From: Buxus sempervirens
Lineage: Eukaryota > Streptophyta > Magnoliopsida > Buxales > Buxaceae
Direction of reading: 5' to 3'
Length of the DNA: 64,000 nucleotides
NCBI GenBank assembly: GCA_947561395.2
Contig: OX387183.1
Span: forward strand, 45,192,890-45,256,889
Made by a program: the position numbers and the translations under genes. Shown piece by piece: positions 58,691-64,000 of this stretch. How positions within the stretch are numbered: position 1 is the stretch's first letter; every line of letters begins with the position of its first letter. The notes under the pieces are model-generated. The model was given only the letters and a program-made list of their open reading frames with translations, was not told the DNA's origin and made no database searches.

Positions 58691-58887
58691 CAATTCAATT
58701 CAAAAAAAAAAAAAAAAAGAAGCAAATAAAGAAAAAATCCAAACTCGTGTTCACCCAGCTTGCACATAGGCATTCCTAGGCATGTGAATGAGATTAATTG
58801 GGCACTGATATTTTTTCCTTTATTCTGTGATCAGGTACTAATACACTTGCAATCATAGCTCCTGTAACCAGATCAAGAGCTCGCGCC

Positions 58888-60585
58888 ATGAATCCCATTG
58901 AAAACGAAGCTGATGCTCCTCATCCAGATGTTGTCCTACTCCAAGAACAAGTGGCAGGACTAGCCCGAATGCTAGAGAACATATTGTCAGTACAGGCCCA
59001 GCAGGTGTAGGCCCAGAATCAAGCATCCACTTCCAACCCTGCACCTCCACCTCCAATCAATATCCCACCTCCGGTTCAACCTATTCCTGAACCCATTTCT
59101 GAACCTACCCCTGAACCTATACTGATCAGGGAGGAGATGGTTGAGTCTGAGAAAGAGAATGAAAAAGAAAAGATGAGGGATGAAATAGAAAGAAAATTCA
59201 TGCACAGGCTGGAGATGATCCAGGATGAAATGAGGGAGGTGAAAGGGATACGTAACTTTGGGGGCACCAATTTTGAAGATTTGTGCCTATACCCCAATGT
59301 ATGTCTACCGGCCAAGTTTAAATGCCCAGATTTTGATAAATATGATGGCACTGGCTGCCCAATGAGCCATTTGAAGTTATACTGCGGGGCTTTATGCCAG
59401 TTTGGCCGAGATGACGGCATACTAATTCAGCTCTTCCAGAGGAGTTTAACTGGAGCTGCTTTGAGGTGGTTTGCCACTTTGGATCATGGGAAAATAAGAA
59501 GGTGGAAGGATTTAGCAGATTCCTTTTTGGCACAATACAGGTTCAACTCTGAGATTATACCAGATAGGTACGACATGATGAGGATGACGAAGAGAAATGA
59601 TGAGACCATAAGGCAATATGCTAAAAGGTGGAGGGAGTTGGCTGCACAAGTCAAGCCACCCGTGGGAGAACCAGAAATGATTTCAACCTTCATCAGTACA
59701 CTGGGGCAACCCTTTTACAGTCACTTGGTGGGTCAAACTACCACCAACTTTGCTGCCCTAGTGCAAGTGGCAGACAGAATTGAAGATGGGATCAAGTCTG
59801 GGAAAATAGCTGATTACTCTGCAGTGTTGAACCAGGAAGCTTCCACCACTTTCTCTACACAGAAAAAGGAGAATGGTAATGGAAAAAGAAAGAATGAAGA
59901 AAGGATAGAAGCAGAAGTGAATATGGTACAGCTTCCCAGGGAACCCTTTCAAATCAATGTCCATCCACCTCCTATCAAGCCAACCCATCAAGTTCCTTTG
60001 TTGCCTATTCAAATTAATGTCCCTTCTGCACAGCCTGTGAATGAGGAAACAGAAGTAAGGAAGAGAAGGGAATTTTCTAAACTACCTATGAGACCATCTG
60101 AGCTTTTGCCTACTTTACTTCAGAAGGGTTATGTGGCTTTGAAATTGCCAAATCCTCATGCAAGCAAGGGGAAGAATTATGATTCATCTGCAATATGTGA
60201 TTATCATATGAGCACTCCAGGGCATACCACAGATCGTTGCTTGGCCCTAAAGCATGCAATTCAGGATTTGCTGGATAATAACTCTTTATCATTCAATTCA
60301 GTCACCCCCATCCCACCTACCGATAACAATGGGGCAGGCAGCTCAAATGCAATAGGGGCAATTTTCTCTGGAGAAAGAAGATTTGACCATTCTCAACTTA
60401 TCGTTCCTATTGGTCCAACAGTCATGGTTTATCTTGAAAGAAATGCTCCTGGTTATGAGCAGGAAGGCTTGCCTCACTCAACAAGAGAAAGAAATTATCT
60501 GAAAAAGGGAGAAAAGTCAACTTTTGCCTTTACGAACAGGGGCAGTTTTCGAACTCCCATGTTCTTTCAAAAGAAACTTCCATAA
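58888..60585 (+). pseudogene. gag: gag of element 2, one nonsense codon
   Basis: Homologous to gag of element 1 over its whole length. ATG at 58888 is the first after the predicted acceptor. A TAG at 59008-59010 replaces the Gln in the Gln/Ala-rich N-terminus (a single C-to-T change from CAG). From 59137 to 60585 the frame is open for 482 codons with the gag core (LYCGALCQFG, GAALRWFA, RQYAKRWRELA) and the zinc-knuckle-like CDYHMSTPGHTTDRC. A start at 59137 would give a shorter protein. After the knuckle the sequence goes to a short unrelated tail and stops; there is no protease or RT. Confidence 0.87.
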
Positions 60586-61260
60586 GAAGAATGCACATTT
60601 CCTGAGGATCCTAAGGAGCCTTGTTCTCAGGAAGTGATTTTAATAAAGGCTCTTCAAAAAAAAAAAAAAGATTTTTCCCTTTAACATTTTTCTAGAAAAA
60701 AGAAAAAAAAAGTTTTCAGCAAGGTCCTTTTACTTATGAATCATATCTCTTATTGAATTTCATTGAGTTGAATATGACTTTGACATTGGGCTCGATTTTG
60801 AGACCAAAATCGAAGAAAAAGACATTTTATATGAAAATTCAAATCTTTTTAAGTGTCATGAGAAGCATATTCTACAAAATTATGAAGTGACTAATTTTAT
60901 GGCCTTTGGAACCAAAGATGACCCACAATCTTCAACAGAAAAGATAGAAGAAGATTTGAAGTTTCTTCATTAGAATACAGAAAGGATCGCACCACTTGCT
61001 GATTCGTTCAAGGGGAAGTTGATAATATTGTTTGAAGAAATTTTGGGGCTTTGCACTTGAAAATATGGAAGAATCTGACCTTTTTGTTGGAAATAGAATT
61101 GGGCATCATTTGATGGAAAGAATCCAAATTTATAAGATTGATCAAAAGGTGAAGAACTTGTTCATAACAGAAGTTCTATTTAAAGAGGCTTTCATGTTGA
61201 CAGAAGGTGATTAAGAAGGAAAAAAAAAAGAGAAGAAAAAATCCTGAGCCAGTCATGTAG
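60586..61260 (+). other. Degraded remnant of the gag-pol linker
   Basis: ECTFPEDPKEP after the gag stop matches CHFPEGSNEP of element 1, and FGTKDDPQ at about 60908-60931 matches LGTEDDPK just before RT. After that the sequence departs and no RT is found, so pol was deleted between here and about 61260. Confidence 0.65.
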
Positions 61261-63322
61261 TACAACTCTACCAAGTCTAAAATTCAAATTTTTCTTAAAA
61301 TGATAAGAGGCCTTTCTTTCTTATATCCCCAAAAATTTTGAAATCCCTAGTTAGACACTTTGAGCTTGATACATTTTTCCAAGTAACCTAAACTGAGAAT
61401 TGTAACCCCACACTGGGGCAAAGGAATGAATGGACAATTATTGAAGTTCAAGAGGGATTTTGAATATGTTTTCAGAAAATGGGGCAAAGAAAAAAAAAGA
61501 AATGAAGAAAAAGAAAGAAAAAAAAGGAAGAAAAAAAGATAATCAAATGCTATTTGGAGAATGTCTTCAAAATTGTGAAAAAAAGAATGGAAAAAAGAAG
61601 TTCAATACTGGAAAATAAGTTTCAAATGAAGAAATGAAAGTGAGGGAAGAACTTCATTACTGGGGGCAATTTTGTATTCATTCCAAGGGAAGAAATGCCT
61701 TAAAAATTACAATTTCAGTTAACCCATTTGATCATATGATATTTGAGCCTTTTATTCCTTTTCTTTCTAAACAAACACCAAGCCTTCGTTTCGTCCCATT
61801 CATAAGTCCTTTTTGATTAAGAAATTTTGAATTAAGGCAGCTTTGACTATATAGTTGCTGGTGATGAAGGATATAAAAAAAAAAATAAGAAGAAAAGAAA
61901 AAGAAAACGGAAAAAAAAAATGGAAGGAAATGTAGTGAAAACCCGGGAGGGCGCTACATGGCAAATAATCAGCTATCTACAAGAAGGAAATCGTCAGAGA
62001 GGAAAGTCCAAAATTGGCATGGATTTAGGTGAAGTCCTCATATTGGAAGTTATTTTGAGATACAGTCACTCATCAAGTGATTGAAGAAAATTCTCTTTTC
62101 AAGACTTAAGCAACATAATCAGAACTATGGTATGAAGCCTCTGTGAACAAGTTGATGGCCATCAAAATTGCCATTAAGAAATTGTTGCTGAAGTTGAAGT
62201 CATAAAGTCTCATATCATGGATACAATGGAGAAACAATTGTTCTTCAATTGGATGAAGGAAAATGTCTTCCTAGACTGGGGCAAAATAGTCAGATTGAAA
62301 GAGTCACCATATCTAGAGCATCAATTGACAAGCCGATGGTCATGGGAATGATTCTAAAGGTTCCGAAGGCTTATTTTGGTCTTTCGTCATTTTTTGAAAT
62401 AATCTTTTCATTATTCAACTTGATTTTAATTCTTTTGGACTATATTCTAATAAGTGATTTGATCATTTTTCAAAAAAAAAAAAAGCACAAAAAGCAAAAA
62501 ACTATATTTTTGGCCTATGATGAGAATCTATATCTTTTCATAAAACATTGGTTTTGCAAGCATTAGAGAATTCTGAGGCCACTAGTATAAAACCTATTTT
62601 CTTATGTTTGCATTTGCATTCTTCTATTAGGGTTTCTTTTTGGCAAAGGTAAAAAAAAAAAAAAAAGAGAAAAAAAGAGAAGAAAAGGAAAAAAAAAGAA
62701 AAGGAAAAAAAAGAGAAAAAGAAAAAAGAAAAAAAAAAGAGAAAAAGAAAAAAAAGAGGATCATCTCTGCTGAGGGGCAAATACTTCTTCAAACAATCAA
62801 AACCGGGGCATGCTCAGTGTCTTCTGGGTTTTCATTGGAATGAATTCCAACATCTGGAAGAAGCAATCAAGCTTTAGTCTTCGAATTTGAAAGAAAAAAA
62901 AGGCTTCGAAGCAATGGCATGTTTTCTTCATTAAACAAAGGTTCCCAATTCTTCAATCATGAAGAAGGATTTTACTGGGGTAGCAAGAAGGCATGAAAGA
63001 CAGATCATGGGTTGTACAGGCAGGAGATTAGATTAACAGATCATGATCCATTAATCAAGATGAGGGCATTCACTTGGGCAATTAAAAAGCATGAAGACAG
63101 GTTATGGGCAGTAAGGGCACATACATCGTTATTGAGAGAGCAAGAAGATAAAGAATCAAAAGCAAGTTCCAAAATATTCAAGCACAAGTTTGGGCATCAC
63201 ATGGCACCCAGGTATATCAAATAAGAAAATCAATCAGGAAAATTCAAAAAGTGAAAAACATCAAAATCAATTGAGTTTGCAGTGGTCAATTTTAAATCCA
63301 CATTCTTTTCAAAAATTGCTTG
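61261..63322 (+). other. Non-coding 3' region of element 2
   Basis: Collinear with 16900-17800 of element 1 up to about 62640 (CTTCGTTTCGTCCCATT, GTGAAAACCCGGGAGGGCGC, ATTCTGAGGCCACTAG). An A/G low-complexity tract follows (62650-62760), then sequence with no open frame of note. The two antisense genes of element 1 would lie between; they are absent. Confidence 0.65.
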
Positions 63323-63697
63323 TCTCAGATTTCTTTTCATAGCCACGAGAGCTCCAAGAAATCTGAGATAAGGAAGAGACGCCACCCCACTTCAAGCAGG
63401 GGTTTCATTGGCTATCTTCGAATCCATGTTTTTATCATTTCTTTGTTGGACCAAAGCAAGTTCAATTAATGAGATGTTTTTCAAATGTGTAATTTTGAGT
63501 TGTGTCTGTTCTTTGCTGTTTATTGTGCTACAACTGCAGGCCACCCAGAAAAATTGTATTTTTTATTATTTTCTCCACTTTTTTCAGGAGATTAATGTCC
63601 ATATTAGTTGTAAGTTGCAAGGATTGCCACCATACTCACTTTTGTTTAAAAATTTTGTCTCAAATCTCACTTCATAGCCCACAAGTGCTCAGTGAGA
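63323..63697 (+). repeat. Two conserved-loop hairpins near the 3' LTR
   Basis: Hairpin three pairs TCTCAGATTTCTT (63323-63335) with AAGAAATCTGAGA (63356-63368), 13 bp perfect; hairpin four pairs TCTCACT (63665-63671) with AGTGAGA (63691-63697). The loops (TTCATAGCCACGAGAGCTCC and TCATAGCCCACAAGTGCTC) match those of element 1 (24195-24375). The last ends 197 bp before the LTR. Confidence 0.82.
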
Positions 63698-63877
63698 GGA
63701 GAGAGGAGGATTTGGCCCTTAAGCTGAGGGACTTCTTAGCAAATCTTCCACAATCAATTCTTTTTTTCAAAAATCATCCATTTAATCCTTGCAAAGTGCA
63801 ATTGATTAGACAAAAATCTTAGAAAGTGCAATTGGTGGGACTTTTTGCTCTCTGCTTGTAATTGGTTCCAATTACCA

Positions 63878-63893
63878 GCAAAGAGGGGGCAGC
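63878..63893 (+). promoter_or_regulatory. Polypurine tract of element 2
   Basis: GCAAAGAGGGGGCAGC directly before the 3' LTR, equivalent to that of element 1. Confidence 0.82.
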
Positions 63894-64000
63894 TGTAGAC
63901 ACCCCAAATTGCACTAAAAATGAGAAAATAATTGAAAATATTAATTGGGATTTGAAACAGGTCAAAAAAGTGTAAAATCTAGCCAAATTGGTCATGACCG
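63894..64000 (+). repeat. 3' LTR of element 2 (cut by window end)
   Basis: The first 107 bases match 54113-54219 except for three substitutions. Confidence 0.93.

Larger units (their letters stand above)
54642..58834 (+). other. Predicted 5' leader intron of element 2
   Basis: Donor CCAG|GTAAGTCC at 54641/54642 and acceptor TTTATTCTGTGATCAG|GT at 58834/58835. The next ATG, at 58888, is that of gag. The positions parallel element 1. No RNA support is available. Confidence 0.5.
54113..64000 (+). mobile_element. Element 2: gag-only Tat/Ogre-like retrotransposon, truncated by window end
   Basis: LTRs begin TGTAGACACCCC at 54113 and 63894. Order: LTR, PBS, palindromes, hairpin array, gag, degraded region, 3' hairpins, polypurine tract, LTR. 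The pol domains and the antisense genes of element 1 are absent, so it depends on an autonomous partner such as a relative of element 1. The non-coding parts are collinear with element 1. In the 107 visible bases of the 3' LTR three differ from the 5' LTR. The five bases before the LTR are ggttg; the matching right copy is outside the window. Confidence 0.92.

Noticed and set aside
57351-58773. Minus-strand frames rich in KSLKFKGFQRPKE
   Set aside because: By-product of the tandem hairpin array of element 2.
62538-62843. Poly-Lys/Glu and poly-Phe/Ser frames
   Set aside because: Low-complexity A/G tract.

Overview
This window is eukaryotic, nuclear plant DNA made almost entirely of transposable elements. 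The evidence is Ty3/gypsy pol with a second RNase H domain, a Cassandra-type TRIM carrying 5S rRNA sequence, PIF/Harbinger transposons with TTA target duplications, solo LTRs with 5-bp duplications, GT-AG introns and plant mobile domain (PMD) proteins. The species cannot be named from sequence alone; an angiosperm is most likely. No ordinary host gene could be supported.

Layout. 1-1935: old repeats and an RNase H fragment. 1936-4919: minus-strand solo LTR (TSD gctaa) inside an older dispersed repeat (1694-1935 plus 4920-5352; a second copy lies at 32876-33928). 5529-26837: a 21.3-kb Tat/Ogre-like retrotransposon, 'element 1' (TSD ctatg), with 2.28-kb LTRs, PBS, a long leader holding a hairpin-repeat array, gag and pol broken by several lesions, and two spliced PMD genes on the opposite strand between pol and the 3' LTR. 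26843-28565: no gene seen. 28571-32310: a Cassandra TRIM (TSD ataga) whose 3' LTR was hit one base from its end by another LTR element, 29314-32304 (TSD gttac). 34173-34502: a reverse Cassandra solo LTR (TSD atgaa). 36706-38440: another solo LTR (TSD aggcc). 40330-43534: a large solo LTR (TSD attag). 43868-53954: a decayed PIF/Harbinger element (transposase at the left, ORF1 at the right) split by a younger 5.88-kb Harbinger at 46360-52239 whose transposase is intact. 54113 to the window end: a Tat/Ogre-like 'element 2' with LTRs and gag but no pol and no antisense genes; its 3' LTR runs off the window.

Most notable. First, element 1 carries on its antisense strand a seven-coding-exon, 688-aa PMD gene (20025-22552) with every exon joining in frame, six GT-AG introns inside the coding region and no stop, while the sense gag-pol of the same element is dead. 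Second, elements 1 and 2 share two sets of RNA-like hairpins in which the loop is conserved but the stem changes in a compensatory way: an array in the leader, and a pair just upstream of the polypurine tract. Third, clusters of short palindromes sit upstream of TATA boxes in several LTR families and upstream of an antisense gene, and each element uses one palindrome type throughout. Fourth, both elements show a matching splice donor in the LTR and acceptor before gag, so the multi-kilobase leader is probably removed as an intron.
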